Assembly: GCF_900101495.1 (NCBI RefSeq)
Contig: NZ_FMUS01000014.1
Span: 1 to 64,000 of the forward strand
Source: Alkaliphilus peptidifermentans DSM 18978
GTDB taxonomy: Bacteria > Bacillota > Clostridia > Peptostreptococcales > Natronincolaceae
Direction of reading: 5' to 3'
DNA: 64,000 nucleotides
Below, in pieces: positions 18,692-27,670 of the stretch. The notes under the pieces are model-generated. The model had not been told where the DNA came from, did no database searches, and was given only the letters and a program-made list of their open reading frames with translations. Every line of letters begins with the position of its first letter. Within the stretch, counting starts at the first letter, position 1. Both the position numbers and the translations under genes were made by a program.

Positions 18692-19402
18692 CTATTTGTT
18701 TAATCTTTTTAATACCTCTTGATAGGTTTCTTCAACATTACCCAAGTCTCTTCTGAAACGATCCTTGTCCATTTTTTCATTAGTTTTCAAGTCCCATAAT
18801 CGACAGTTATCGGGAGATATCTCATCTGCAAGTATAACTTTGTCTTCATATCTGCCAAATTCAAGCTTAAGATCTATGAGCTTTAAGCTCTTTGTAATAA
18901 AAAATTGTTGTAGTATTTCATTTATTTTGAGAGATGTATATTTTATTATCTCCACTTCTTTCTTTGTTGCAAGGCCTAATATTTCTATGTGATCATCATT
19001 AATTAATGGGTCACCCAATTCATCATTTTTATAAGAGAATTCTAAAACACTTGATATCAATGGAATACCTTCTTCTAGCCCAAGTCTCTTGGCCATTGAT
19101 CCCGCCGATACATTTCTAATAATCACTTCAAGAGGAATTATCTCTACAGATTTCACCAGCATCTCTCTGTCATTCAATAGCTGAATAAAGTGATTCTCAA
19201 TTCCCATTTCCTCTAATAGCTGAAATAGGATAGCTGACATTTGGTTATTAACAACACCTTTGTTTAAAACAGTACCCTTCTTTTCACCATTAAAGGCTGT
19301 TGCATCGTCTTTATAAGTAACAATATATTGCTTACTATGATTGGTCTTATATACTTTTTTAGCCTTACCCTCGTAAAGCAACTCTAGTTTTTGGATTCCC
19401 AT
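18692..19402 (-). CDS. purC: SAICAR synthase
   Basis: A 236-residue enzyme joining aspartate to CAIR. Typical motifs: LLYEGKAKKVYKT near the start, IPLEVIIRNVSAGSMAKRLG and LADEISPDNCRLWD. It is the length of the monofunctional bacterial enzyme. The matching lyase PurB is not in this window. Confidence 0.96.
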   Translation of the reverse strand: MGIQKLELLYEGKAKKVYKTNHSKQYIVTYKDDATAFNGEKKGTVLNKGVVNNQMSAILFQLLEEMGIENHFIQLLNDREMLVKSVEIIPLEVIIRNVSAGSMAKRLGLEEGIPLISSVLEFSYKNDELGDPLINDDHIEILGLATKKEVEIIKYTSLKINEILQQFFITKSLKLIDLKLEFGRYEDKVILADEISPDNCRLWDLKTNEKMDKDRFRRDLGNVEETYQEVLKRLNK

Positions 19403-19444
19403 ATTTTTTTCCTCCTTTAGAAGAAGTCACTTTAAACTAGCTAA

Positions 19445-19969
19445 CTATTTATCCATCTGCAGCAAGTAATCCTCAAAGCCGATTTCCTCAAGCTTCATTG
19501 CCTTTTTAACTACCATATTCTTTAAGCCTTCCTTGTAGTGTTTCAATTTTTCAGCTATTATGTTATATTTTAAAGCAAGAATTTGTGCTGCCAATATTCC
19601 TGCGTTTTTTCCTCCATTAATTGCGACAGTTGCCACTGGTACACCAGGAGGCATTTGCACTATTGAGTAAAGTGAGTCTAACCCATTTAAGTTTTTAGTT
19701 TTTACAGGCACACCTATCACTGGCAAGGAAGTTATTGATGCCACCATCCCAGGTAAGTGGGCTGCTCCTCCTGCCCCTGCAATAATCACTTCTATCCCTT
19801 TATTTTCAGCGTTTTTGCTATACTCATAAAGCCTTTCAGGGGTTCGATGGGCAGAGACAATTGTACACTCATAGGTCACTCCAAGCTCAATTAATATTTC
19901 TGCTGCCTCCTTCATTACCGGCAGATCTGAATCGCTGCCCATAATAATTCCAACCTTAGGATTAGTCAT
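19445..19969 (-). CDS. purE: N5-carboxyaminoimidazole ribonucleotide mutase
   Basis: A 174-residue class I PurE, moving CO2 from N5-CAIR to C4. Active-site blocks [28 protein letters not shown] and [13 protein letters not shown] are intact. The start at 19969 follows AGGAGG inside the end of purK (8-base overlap), which agrees with the class I PurE/PurK pair. Confidence 0.96.
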   Translation of the reverse strand: MTNPKVGIIMGSDSDLPVMKEAAEILIELGVTYECTIVSAHRTPERLYEYSKNAENKGIEVIIAGAGGAAHLPGMVASITSLPVIGVPVKTKNLNGLDSLYSIVQMPPGVPVATVAINGGKNAGILAAQILALKYNIIAEKLKHYKEGLKNMVVKKAMKLEEIGFEDYLLQMDK

Positions 19970-21140
19970 TATATTCAGCCTCCTCACCTATAATTTTTAT
20001 ATATCCTCTAATCAGTTGTGCCTTCCCTAGTGCTTCATTTATATCAGAATCTAAAACAGTTACATGACCCATTTTTCTTTGAGGCTTAGATTCTTTTTTT
20101 CCATAAATGTGTAGATATGCCTCCGATTCCTTCAAAACCTTTTCAACCCCAATTATACTTGCAGTTCCTTTAGAATTAGCATCTCCCAGTAGATTAATCA
20201 TTACACTTGATTTTCTTAGGTTAGTCGATCCTAAAGGCAGGCCTAATATCCCTCTTAAATGCTGTGCAAATTGCGAAGTGCTACAGCCTTCAATGGTATA
20301 GTGACCAGAATTGTGGACTCTAGGTGCAATTTCATTGACCAAAACATTACCTTCTCTATCAATAAACATTTCAATGCAGAAAACACCTATACCACCTAAT
20401 ACCTCCATGGATTTCTGAGCTACAGCCTTTGCTTTTTCTTCTATGGCTCTTTTCACCCTTGCAGGCACTATTGTAGTAATAAGTATGTTATCTTCATGGA
20501 TGTTTTCCGATAGGGGATATACCTTTTGGTCTCCATAAATTCCCCTAGCGACAATAGCTGAAACCTCCATTTCAAAATCTACAAAGGCTTCTACCATTAA
20601 TGTATCGTCTTTTCCGCCTAATGATTTATAGGCTATCTCTATTTCTTCCATTGTCTTGATCAGATAATTACCCTTACCATCATATCCACCTCTTCTACTC
20701 TTAAGTAGTATTGGTAGCCCTAGTTCCATTACTGCTCTATTTAAATCCTCCAACCCAGTTACAGCTTTAAATTTTGGTACAGGTAACCCCTGTTCCGTTA
20801 AAAACTTCTTTTGTTGATACTTATCTTGTATTATTTTCAATGTAGATGGTGATGGATAAATCTTATAGCCTTCCTGCTCCATGGTTTTCAGCAGATCAGC
20901 ATGAATATGTTCAAATTCATAGGTTACAACATCCGTTTTGTTGGCTAGCTCTTTTATTTTTATTTCATCATAGAAGCTACCTATAATAAGTTCATCTACA
21001 ACAGTAGCTGCTGGACAATCTGGTTGAGGATCAAGAATTATAAATTTTAACCCCAGTTTTTTACCTTCTATTGCCATCATTTTACCCAGTTGTCCGCCAC
21101 CAATTATTCCAATCTTTATATCATTAAATTTACGAAGCAT
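19962..21140 (-). CDS. purK: N5-carboxyaminoimidazole ribonucleotide synthase
   Basis: A 392-residue ATP-grasp enzyme carboxylating AIR with bicarbonate. Motifs: [48 protein letters not shown] and [25 protein letters not shown] precedes the ATG. It is the first biosynthetic gene after pbuG, with a hairpin in the gap. Confidence 0.96.
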   Translation of the reverse strand: MLRKFNDIKIGIIGGGQLGKMMAIEGKKLGLKFIILDPQPDCPAATVVDELIIGSFYDEIKIKELANKTDVVTYEFEHIHADLLKTMEQEGYKIYPSPSTLKIIQDKYQQKKFLTEQGLPVPKFKAVTGLEDLNRAVMELGLPILLKSRRGGYDGKGNYLIKTMEEIEIAYKSLGGKDDTLMVEAFVDFEMEVSAIVARGIYGDQKVYPLSENIHEDNILITTIVPARVKRAIEEKAKAVAQKSMEVLGGIGVFCIEMFIDREGNVLVNEIAPRVHNSGHYTIEGCSTSQFAQHLRGILGLPLGSTNLRKSSVMINLLGDANSKGTASIIGVEKVLKESEAYLHIYGKKESKPQRKMGHVTVLDSDINEALGKAQLIRGYIKIIGEEAEYND

Positions 21141-21186
21141 TTTTTCACCCCCAGAAAAGCTTTTAAGTAATTTTTTAGTAAATTAA

Positions 21187-21210
21187 GGCAGCTATTTTTA
21201 TTTAGCTGCC
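21187..21210 (-). terminator. Hairpin between pbuG and purK
   Basis: GGCAGCTA pairs with TAGCTGCC across 8 bases and is followed by TTAATTT on the minus strand. It may be a partial terminator lowering pur expression relative to pbuG, or an mRNA-processing stem. No separate promoter for purK is obvious in the 45 bases between hairpin and start. Confidence 0.55.
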
Positions 21211-21226
21211 CTATGAAAATCCTTCC

Positions 21227-22570
21227 CTAATGGGGTAATATTGTGAATCTAAGAATGAATAATATTGCAAGCAAAATCATAGTAGGATGTATATCCTTAG
21301 CTTTTCCAGTAAATAATTTTGTAATGCAGTAGAATATTATACCAGCTGCAATACCATTGGCAATACTAAAGGAAAATGGCATAACTGCAATTGTTAGAAA
21401 TGCCGGCATTGCCTCTGCGAAATCATCAAAATCTATTTCTTTAATAGCACCCATCATCAAAACCCCAACAACAATTAATGCTGGTGCAGTTGCTTGGGGA
21501 GGTACCATTAGTGCGAAGGGGGCTAAGAAAATAGCCAAAATAAACAATACTCCAGTAGTGGTTGCTGTTAAACCAGTTTTCCCACCTTCAGCAACTCCGG
21601 CAGCAGATTCTACATATGTTGTAACAGTTGATGTTCCCAGCATTGCACCTGCAGAGGTTGCCACCGCATCTGCCAGTAGTGCTTTGTTCATATTAGGAAG
21701 CTTCCCTTTTTCATCCAGCATTCCAGCCTTAGCGCCGGTTCCTATTAGGGTTCCAATTGTATCAAACATATCAACTAAGCTGAAGGAAATAACGACAGTT
21801 AATACACTTGTTAATGCACCAACAACACCTGCCTGTCCAATATCTAATAATCCGATAAAATCCATTTTAAATAGAGTCGGTGTTATGTCAAAGGAAAATC
21901 CCATCAATTGTGTGCTAGTAACTCCTAAGGGTATTCCTAGAAGGGTAGTTGCAACTATCCCTATTAATATAGCACCCCTCATCCTTCTTGCCATTAATAC
22001 GCCTGTAATAACTAAGCCTATAACAGCTAAAATTACAGCTGAGTCAGCAAAGTTACCAAACTCAACTAATGTAGCTGGGCTTGCTACAACAATACCGGCA
22101 TTTTTAAATCCAATTAGTGCTATGAAAAGACCAATACCACCACCGATAGCATGCTTAAGGGAATGAGGAATAGCTTCAACAATTGCTTCTCTTGCACCTG
22201 TAACGGTTAGTATAATAAACAAAATTCCCGAAATAAATATTGCTGCCAAAGCTTGCTGCCATGTATAACCAAGATTTAATACGACCCCATAGGTAAAGAA
22301 GGCATTTAATCCCATTCCAGGGGCTTGTGCAAAGGGTAAATTAGCATATAAACCCATAATTAGTGTTCCAATAGCGGCAGAGATACAGGTTGCCATGAAT
22401 ACTGCATTAAAATCCATTCCGGCGGCAGATAAAATATCAGGGTTAACAAATAAGATATAGGCCATTGTAATAAAGGTTGTTATTCCTGCTATTATTTCTG
22501 TTTTAACGTTGGTATTGTTTTCTGTCAGCCTAAACTTAGAATCCAAAAATGATGTATTTCCTTTTGTCAT
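21227..22570 (-). CDS. pbuG: Purine permease (AzgA/PbuG type, NCS2-related)
   Basis: A 447-residue polytopic membrane protein importing hypoxanthine/guanine (or adenine). Family features: FRLTENNTNVKTEIIAGITT at the N-terminus, TFITMAYILFVNPDIL, AQAPGMGLNAFFTYGV and GTSTVTTYVESAAGVAEGG. The length is standard. AGGAGG precedes the ATG. It is the first gene after the tandem riboswitch leader, so purine uptake and synthesis share control. Which base is preferred is not readable. Confidence 0.9.
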   Translation of the reverse strand: MTKGNTSFLDSKFRLTENNTNVKTEIIAGITTFITMAYILFVNPDILSAAGMDFNAVFMATCISAAIGTLIMGLYANLPFAQAPGMGLNAFFTYGVVLNLGYTWQQALAAIFISGILFIILTVTGAREAIVEAIPHSLKHAIGGGIGLFIALIGFKNAGIVVASPATLVEFGNFADSAVILAVIGLVITGVLMARRMRGAILIGIVATTLLGIPLGVTSTQLMGFSFDITPTLFKMDFIGLLDIGQAGVVGALTSVLTVVISFSLVDMFDTIGTLIGTGAKAGMLDEKGKLPNMNKALLADAVATSAGAMLGTSTVTTYVESAAGVAEGGKTGLTATTTGVLFILAIFLAPFALMVPPQATAPALIVVGVLMMGAIKEIDFDDFAEAMPAFLTIAVMPFSFSIANGIAAGIIFYCITKLFTGKAKDIHPTMILLAILFILRFTILPH

Positions 22571-22639
22571 AAAAGCTCCTCCTTCAATTTTCCTCGTATT
22601 TTGAAGAGATAAAATAATGTTTTTTACTCCAATATAAAT

Positions 22640-22691
22640 AAGCCCGGACGGATAGGTTTGATAAACAAGTGAAACCTATCCGCCCGGGCTT
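22640..22691 (-). terminator. Riboswitch-controlled terminator stem before pbuG
   Basis: AAGCCCGGGCGGATAGGTTT pairs almost perfectly with AAACCTATCCGTCCGGGCTT (minus strand), followed by ATTTATATT. Its 5' arm is shared with the 3' conserved segment of the upstream ykkC-type aptamer, so ligand binding should prevent the terminator. Confidence 0.75.
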
Positions 22692-22776
22692 TTATCCCCT
22701 CGGTGTAGCATATGTAATATGCTTGTACCGCTCGGTCCAGCTCTAAAAAGAAAGACGGAACCCTAGGTACACTTTC
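22683..22776 (-). promoter_or_regulatory. ykkC-type riboswitch, probably the PRPP class (2b)
   Basis: Minus-strand landmarks of the ykkC fold occur in order: CCTAGGGTTCCG (22767-22756), GGACCGAGCGG (22738-22728), and GGGGATAAAAGCCCGGG (near 22699-22683). ykkC subtypes bind guanidine (1), ppGpp (2a) or PRPP (2b). PRPP is chosen because the switch stands before purine genes and directly after a guanine aptamer, the known tandem arrangement; the bases that separate 2a from 2b were not resolved. PRPP should turn expression on by blocking the overlapping terminator. Confidence 0.75.
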
Positions 22777-22845
22777 ACCCATAGTAGAATGCTTTACGGC
22801 CATTCTGTAGAGACTGTCGAACCATATTATCGACATTATACGAGC
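22777..22845 (-). promoter_or_regulatory. Guanine riboswitch (purine riboswitch, C74 type)
   Basis: The minus strand reads as a three-way junction aptamer: CTCGTATAATG, ATATGGTTCGAC, AGTCTCTACAG, GGCCGTAA, then TTCTACTATGGGT. The J3/1 segment is ACTATGGG, so the specificity base is C (guanine) and not U (adenine). The loops AATATGG and GCCGTAA fit the kissing pair. It lies just 5' of the ykkC-type aptamer. Confidence 0.92.
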
Positions 22846-22876
22846 AAATTATTCATTTGTGAGTTGCTACAACATA

Positions 22877-22905
22877 ATAATAACAGAAGAAAAATAAAAG
22901 GTCAA
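22877..22905 (-). promoter_or_regulatory. Vegetative promoter of the pbuG-pur leader
   Basis: TTGACC (22905-22900), a 17-base spacer, TATTAT (22882-22877). Transcription would start near 22870, about 25 bases before the guanine aptamer. Confidence 0.7.
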
Positions 22906-23092
22906 TATTGTTTTCGAATATTATTGGATAAATTCTATATATAATATGTCATTACACGAACATTGTTGCATTTAAATTGTTTTATAGTTCTTTATAAGTT
23001 CTACAATAGCTTCACCATTAAAGGTGTCATTATTAACAGCCCTTTGTAGGTATGGTGTAGCCTACCTGATACTATCGTAGGTTGATAGAAAT

Positions 23093-24367
23093 CTATTTTT
23101 TCTTTAAGTCTTCATATAAACAAGTAACTTTTCCTCTGTCCCAATTTTTATAAATATTCTCAGAATGCGCTTTATCTAGTGGTAATGTTTGCAGTGCATT
23201 TTGGGAATATACTTCATAAATATCCTTTGAGTATTTATCACAAAGCCAGCAAGCTTTAGGTGTTTTAAAGCTCTCTTTCATCCTTGAATATATTGTATCA
23301 AAATCTTCTTCAATTAAATTTCCAAAGGATATGTTTAAGAATTCACATGGTTGAATATCTCCCTTTGCATTAATATAAAATCTGTCTGTTCCTCCGGCTG
23401 TGCATCCAAAATGCTTTTCATCTTCCTCAATAATCTGTGCGGAGATAGATGGATATCCTTTGTACTCAGCACTATCATTATACTGATTTACTCTAGATTT
23501 TATATATTCAAGACTCTTTATTTCATCATCAAAATTTTCATTAAGCCAAGCACCTGCAGCCTTTGGTTTAATAAGTTGAACAACTGCAACCCCCTGGTCT
23601 TTAGCAAATTCCATAAGCTTATCAAAGCTGTCATTTCTGAAATCCGCTTCCCTAAGGCATGCATTTATTGCTATGGGCATTTTTTCCTGTCTGCAAATTT
23701 CCATACCCTTGGTCATTATATCCCAGGCATTTTCACTGCTCATAAAATCATTTACTTTCATTTCGTCAGTGCTGTGGACAGAAAACATAATTGCCTTTAC
23801 ATTAAGTCTTTTTAGTTCATGTATTCTTTCATTGTTAATGCCGTCTCCAGTTGAGTTGACCCATATAACAGATCTATTATCAACTTCTTTACATACTCTT
23901 TTTAACCTATCAAATTTCAGGAAGGGATCGCCTCCCTCTATATTAAAAAATGCTATACCCATGTCTTGAAGCCTTCTAATAGTATTCACTAGTAACTCTA
24001 TATCCAGGTCCTTTCCCTTATCTAGTCCTTGGTAGCAGTGCTTGCATTTAAATCTACAGGCAGAGGTTATAGAAACAAGCACAGTTGAGCAAGGGAATTC
24101 TCCAAATATATCGGTCTTAATAAATTTATCACAAGCTGTATAAAAAGCTTTAGAAGGAAATGCCGGGACATATAGATCGATTTTATATCCACCATTAATT
24201 CTTATATATTTGTTGCTGGACATAATATTAATAAAATGATTTAGTCTTTTTAGCAGTGTAATGAACTCTTTAGAATTTAACTCTCCTTTTACTAGGGAGA
24301 TAAAATAATGGATAAACACAGATATTCTAATTCCAAGATTAATAATTCTTTGATTATATCTAGCCAT
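23093..24367 (-). CDS. Radical SAM/SPASM-type enzyme
   Basis: A 424-residue radical SAM protein. The AdoMet cluster motif is ACRFKCKHCYQ (CxxxCxxC) at about residue 104, then NIEGGDPFLKFDRL. C-terminal cysteines in GCTAGGTDRFYINAKGDI, QPCEFLN and KACWLCDKY suggest an SPASM/twitch-type auxiliary cluster. The first 90 residues are not part of the core. I place the start at 24367 behind AAGGAG. It is the last gene of the 23-32 kb operon, 13 bases after the epimerase. The substrate is unknown: peptide and lipid-type reactions are both possible. Confidence 0.85.
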   Translation of the reverse strand: MARYNQRIINLGIRISVFIHYFISLVKGELNSKEFITLLKRLNHFINIMSSNKYIRINGGYKIDLYVPAFPSKAFYTACDKFIKTDIFGEFPCSTVLVSITSACRFKCKHCYQGLDKGKDLDIELLVNTIRRLQDMGIAFFNIEGGDPFLKFDRLKRVCKEVDNRSVIWVNSTGDGINNERIHELKRLNVKAIMFSVHSTDEMKVNDFMSSENAWDIMTKGMEICRQEKMPIAINACLREADFRNDSFDKLMEFAKDQGVAVVQLIKPKAAGAWLNENFDDEIKSLEYIKSRVNQYNDSAEYKGYPSISAQIIEEDEKHFGCTAGGTDRFYINAKGDIQPCEFLNISFGNLIEEDFDTIYSRMKESFKTPKACWLCDKYSKDIYEVYSQNALQTLPLDKAHSENIYKNWDRGKVTCLYEDLKKK

Positions 24368-24380
24368 ACTACTTTTCTCC

Positions 24381-25409
24381 TTAAAGGTAGCCATTTTCCT
24401 GGTACCACTTTATTGTTTTATCAATACTCTCTTTTAGGTCACTTTTATCTTCAAATCCCATCACTTCTTTTGCTTTTGAAACGTCAAACATTATATTATC
24501 ATAGAACATGTTTAATCGACCTCTTGTAAGGATTGGTGGAGTTTTAACCCTTAGCATTGTCCATAATACTTCCATAACAAAAGCTACTGGATAAGTAATG
24601 TATTTAGGCAGGTTATAGGGTTTCTTCAAACCAGCACCTTCACAAAGCATGGTATATAGGTCATTCATAAGTATGGGGCTGGAATTACCAATAATAAGTG
24701 CTTCACAACCTTTAAAATCATAATGAATAGCCCTTTCGTATGCTTTAGCCAACTCTTTAACATATATAACGTGAAAATAATTAGAATTGCTGCCTGGTAA
24801 GAATTTCGCCCCTGATCTTACAGTATTCAAATAATCATAAAAGCCTGTTCCAAACTCCCTTTCACCAAAAACCCAAACGGGCTCAATAAAAAGCAAATCT
24901 ATATTGTGCTTTTTTGCAAATTCTGAGGCTTTATCCTTAGCAATTCTTTTTGTATCTCTGTAATAATTCATTTTACATGGAAAGATACTATCAAGAAAAT
25001 ATTTATAATGGGAGTTTAGTGGAGATTTTTCATTTTTAGCAAGGGTAGAGTGTTCTTCTCCATATACTGAAATAGAGCTGGTAAGAATAATTTTTTTTAC
25101 AGCATTAACCTTTGAGGCTTTTATTAAGTTTAGTGTTCCCTCAACATTTGATTGATAAAACAGGTCGTAATCGCCCCAATCCTTTGCATGAGCCGCTGTA
25201 TGAATAACAGCTTCAACGTTTTGGGTCGCCTTATTAAGGGCATCACAATCTAATAAATCACCATAGACATATTCACAATCAATATGCTCAATATTTTTAA
25301 GGTTGCTATTTCTTCTAATCAGACATCTAACATCATGTCCCATTTCTATAAGTCTATCTAAAATATGACTGCCAATAAAACCATTGGCTCCTGTTAATAG
25401 TACCTTCAA
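24381..25409 (-). CDS. NAD-dependent epimerase/reductase (extended SDR)
   Basis: A 342-residue extended SDR. The cofactor loop is LLTGANGFIGSHIL; the catalytic set is SSISVYGEEHST and the Tyr-Lys pair in YYRDTKRIAKD. Similar proteins are sugar epimerases, sterol/ketone reductases, or the CerR-type reductase of bacterial sphingolipid synthesis. Beside an oxoamine synthase and ACP, reduction of a 3-oxo group is a fair inference. Its start overlaps the end of the ketosynthase gene by 4 bases. Confidence 0.85.
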   Translation of the reverse strand: MKVLLTGANGFIGSHILDRLIEMGHDVRCLIRRNSNLKNIEHIDCEYVYGDLLDCDALNKATQNVEAVIHTAAHAKDWGDYDLFYQSNVEGTLNLIKASKVNAVKKIILTSSISVYGEEHSTLAKNEKSPLNSHYKYFLDSIFPCKMNYYRDTKRIAKDKASEFAKKHNIDLLFIEPVWVFGEREFGTGFYDYLNTVRSGAKFLPGSNSNYFHVIYVKELAKAYERAIHYDFKGCEALIIGNSSPILMNDLYTMLCEGAGLKKPYNLPKYITYPVAFVMEVLWTMLRVKTPPILTRGRLNMFYDNIMFDVSKAKEVMGFEDKSDLKESIDKTIKWYQENGYL

Positions 25410-26647
25410 GGCTTATTACCTCCAAACATTAGACCTCCGTTATGTCCTCCAAAGCCATAGGAAAGACTTATAGCTCTATTTATTGGAGTACTGAGGTTTT
25501 CATAGCTAGCATTCAAATTATCCATAATATCTTCCACAAAATTTCCATGAATTTTACCATGCTTAATACTATAGGCAGTTATTGCTGCTTCAAGTGCTCC
25601 ACTGGCCCCTAGAGAATGACCTATAATCCCTTTGCTAGAGTTAATATAAGGCTGGGTATCCTTGTTTCCGAAAATTCTTCTAATTACATCTGCTTCAACA
25701 GCATCATTTAAGTCAGTTCCAGTACCATGGGTATTGATATAATCTATTTTTTCCTCTCCAATGAGTTTTCTTATTAATTCTTCAATTGAGTTTCCATCTT
25801 TGTTCATTTGTACTATACTATAGGAGTCGCTGTTTTTTTCATAGTTCAATATTTCGCAATATATTTCTGCACCTCTATTTTTAGCATGTTGATATTCTTC
25901 TAGAATCAAAGCACATCCAGCACCATCATTATATAAGAAGCCACTTCTGCTCCTAGAAAATGGCTTTCCATAACCATCATTATCTTTGTTAAGTGTGTCT
26001 AATATATCAAAGCCCCTCATAGTAGCTCCGGTTTCATCAACTAAACACTCTACTCCGCCACTTATAACTAAATTGCTTTCGCCTGATTTAATTCTTTTAT
26101 AGGCTTCGCCTATGGCATATGTCCCCGAAGCACAGGCAGTATTGAGTGTGAAATTATCACCCATTACACCAAAAATAATTGATATCCAACTGGCTGGTGC
26201 ATTGGTCATTATCATTGGAATTGTCAATCTATTATATTTTTCATTATCTATATTACCTAGATGCCCTTTAAAGGAATTAAATGCCACTTCTATACTTGTA
26301 AATCCCGTTCCAATAATAATAGCGGATTCCTCTAGCAAATGAGAATAATATCTTTTATCCTTTTCCATCAAGGAAATTTTTGCGTCTTTAAGGGCTAGAT
26401 AAACTGCCAGAACCATTATTTTAGAAGCATTGCTCATCATCTTATCTAAAGTTCTTGAAAAACCAAACTCCTTCAGATTAATCTCAGGAGCAGGCACATA
26501 GTGTTTAGATTTGAATTCATAATTTTTCTGATATACCTCTGGTATAGGCTGTATTACACGTTTATTTTCAAAGATGCTTTCGAAAAACTCCTCACCTATA
26601 CCTAATGCAGTAACCGGTGCAATTCCTGTTATTACAACTCTTCTCAT
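25406..26647 (-). CDS. Beta-ketoacyl-ACP synthase (FabF-like)
   Basis: A 413-residue condensing enzyme with an intact Cys-His-His triad: NTACASGTYAIG, NTHGTGTDLND and GIIGHSLGASGALEAA. It is FabF-like but diverged (GITPV-type start is ITGIAPVTALG), as in secondary-metabolite ketosynthases. It presumably extends or starts an acyl chain on the ACP encoded in the operon. It ends 4 bases into the SDR gene and begins directly at the end of the ThiL-like gene. Confidence 0.88.
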   Translation of the reverse strand: MRRVVITGIAPVTALGIGEEFFESIFENKRVIQPIPEVYQKNYEFKSKHYVPAPEINLKEFGFSRTLDKMMSNASKIMVLAVYLALKDAKISLMEKDKRYYSHLLEESAIIIGTGFTSIEVAFNSFKGHLGNIDNEKYNRLTIPMIMTNAPASWISIIFGVMGDNFTLNTACASGTYAIGEAYKRIKSGESNLVISGGVECLVDETGATMRGFDILDTLNKDNDGYGKPFSRSRSGFLYNDGAGCALILEEYQHAKNRGAEIYCEILNYEKNSDSYSIVQMNKDGNSIEELIRKLIGEEKIDYINTHGTGTDLNDAVEADVIRRIFGNKDTQPYINSSKGIIGHSLGASGALEAAITAYSIKHGKIHGNFVEDIMDNLNASYENLSTPINRAISLSYGFGGHNGGLMFGGNKP

Positions 26648-27670
26648 TTACACCATCCTGTTCTTTTCAATATATTGATGGATTTCATTAATATAGATTT
26701 TTAAATCATCATAATCCCGCCCGCGAATATCAAAAGCCTTGAAGTCTATGTAACCACCATCAATTTTAATCAATCTTTCTTGGGATTTTGTAAAATGACC
26801 TATTTTATATATTTTAATTTTGTTTTCAACTATGTACTCAATTAGTTTAGCTTCCTGTGACTTTTCAACAGAAAATAGAAACTCATATTCTCCTGCTTCA
26901 CCCATTATTAGTAGCTCCCTTGGAAGCTTTGATATTTTAGCTATTAATTTACTATATTTAATATAAGGTATTTCTTCGATTTTATAGCCTAATCCATTTA
27001 AGCCTGCAAGTGTGTTTAAAGTGTTTACTAAGCCATCACTTGTATCAATGCATACATTTCCATAGTTTGCAATAAGATGGTGAAAATTCACATGAGTATT
27101 GAATATCGAAGAATACTTTCCCTTAATCAATGGAATTATTGATTTATCCTTTAAAATACTGACTGCTGCATTTAAGTTGCCCTTACCCACCCTACCGCTT
27201 ATGTATATGGGGTCTCCTTCCTTAGCACCTATTCTCATGACTTCTTTCTTCATACATTCTCCTATAACAGTGCAGGTAACTCTCCATTGGTTTGCTATTC
27301 CAAAATCGCCTCCTAGGAAAGCAATGTTATGAAGCTTTAGAAGGTCAGAAATTCCTTTACTGAAGGCTGTAATAAATCCATCATCCCATGAGCTATTTAT
27401 AGTCATGCTGTGTAGAAAGAATATAGGTTTTGCTCCAACAGCAATAATATCACTAACTGCTCCTAATGCAATATTATAGCCCAGCTCATATGGATTATCT
27501 TCAATAAAAAAATCCTCTTGTGAAAACTCATCAGTATTTATGGCCAGCTTCATATTATGCAAATTAAAAATTTCACTATCGCTTTCAAAAACTTTATTTA
27601 TTTGATTCTCTGATTTCGGCATAATAGCATTTATCATATTTATGTAATTATATTCTTTACTCACCCACAA
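26648..27670 (-). CDS. ThiL/AIR-synthase-like protein
   Basis: A 340-residue PurM/ThiL-superfamily protein. It has the ThiL-like blocks IALGAVSDIIAVGAKP, FLGGDFGIANQWRV and CIDTSDGLVNTLNTLAG; ThiL has DISDGL at that place. Ordinary thiamine-phosphate kinase is possible, but no thiamine gene is near and the gene sits in a tight lipid-type operon, so a phosphotransfer role on the pathway product is likelier. The start is uncertain: a TTG at 27670, a GTG at 27664 or an ATG further in; it overlaps the kinase gene upstream by up to 14 bases. Confidence 0.75.
   Translation of the reverse strand: MWVSKEYNYINMINAIMPKSENQINKVFESDSEIFNLHNMKLAINTDEFSQEDFFIEDNPYELGYNIALGAVSDIIAVGAKPIFFLHSMTINSSWDDGFITAFSKGISDLLKLHNIAFLGGDFGIANQWRVTCTVIGECMKKEVMRIGAKEGDPIYISGRVGKGNLNAAVSILKDKSIIPLIKGKYSSIFNTHVNFHHLIANYGNVCIDTSDGLVNTLNTLAGLNGLGYKIEEIPYIKYSKLIAKISKLPRELLIMGEAGEYEFLFSVEKSQEAKLIEYIVENKIKIYKIGHFTKSQERLIKIDGGYIDFKAFDIRGRDYDDLKIYINEIHQYIEKNRMV

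Noticed and set aside
21357-22166. 269-codon plus-strand open frame
   Set aside because: Antisense shadow of pbuG; the real protein is on the minus strand with full family motifs.
22624-22836. 70-codon minus-strand frame
   Set aside because: It runs through the two aptamers and the terminator, which fully explain the sequence.
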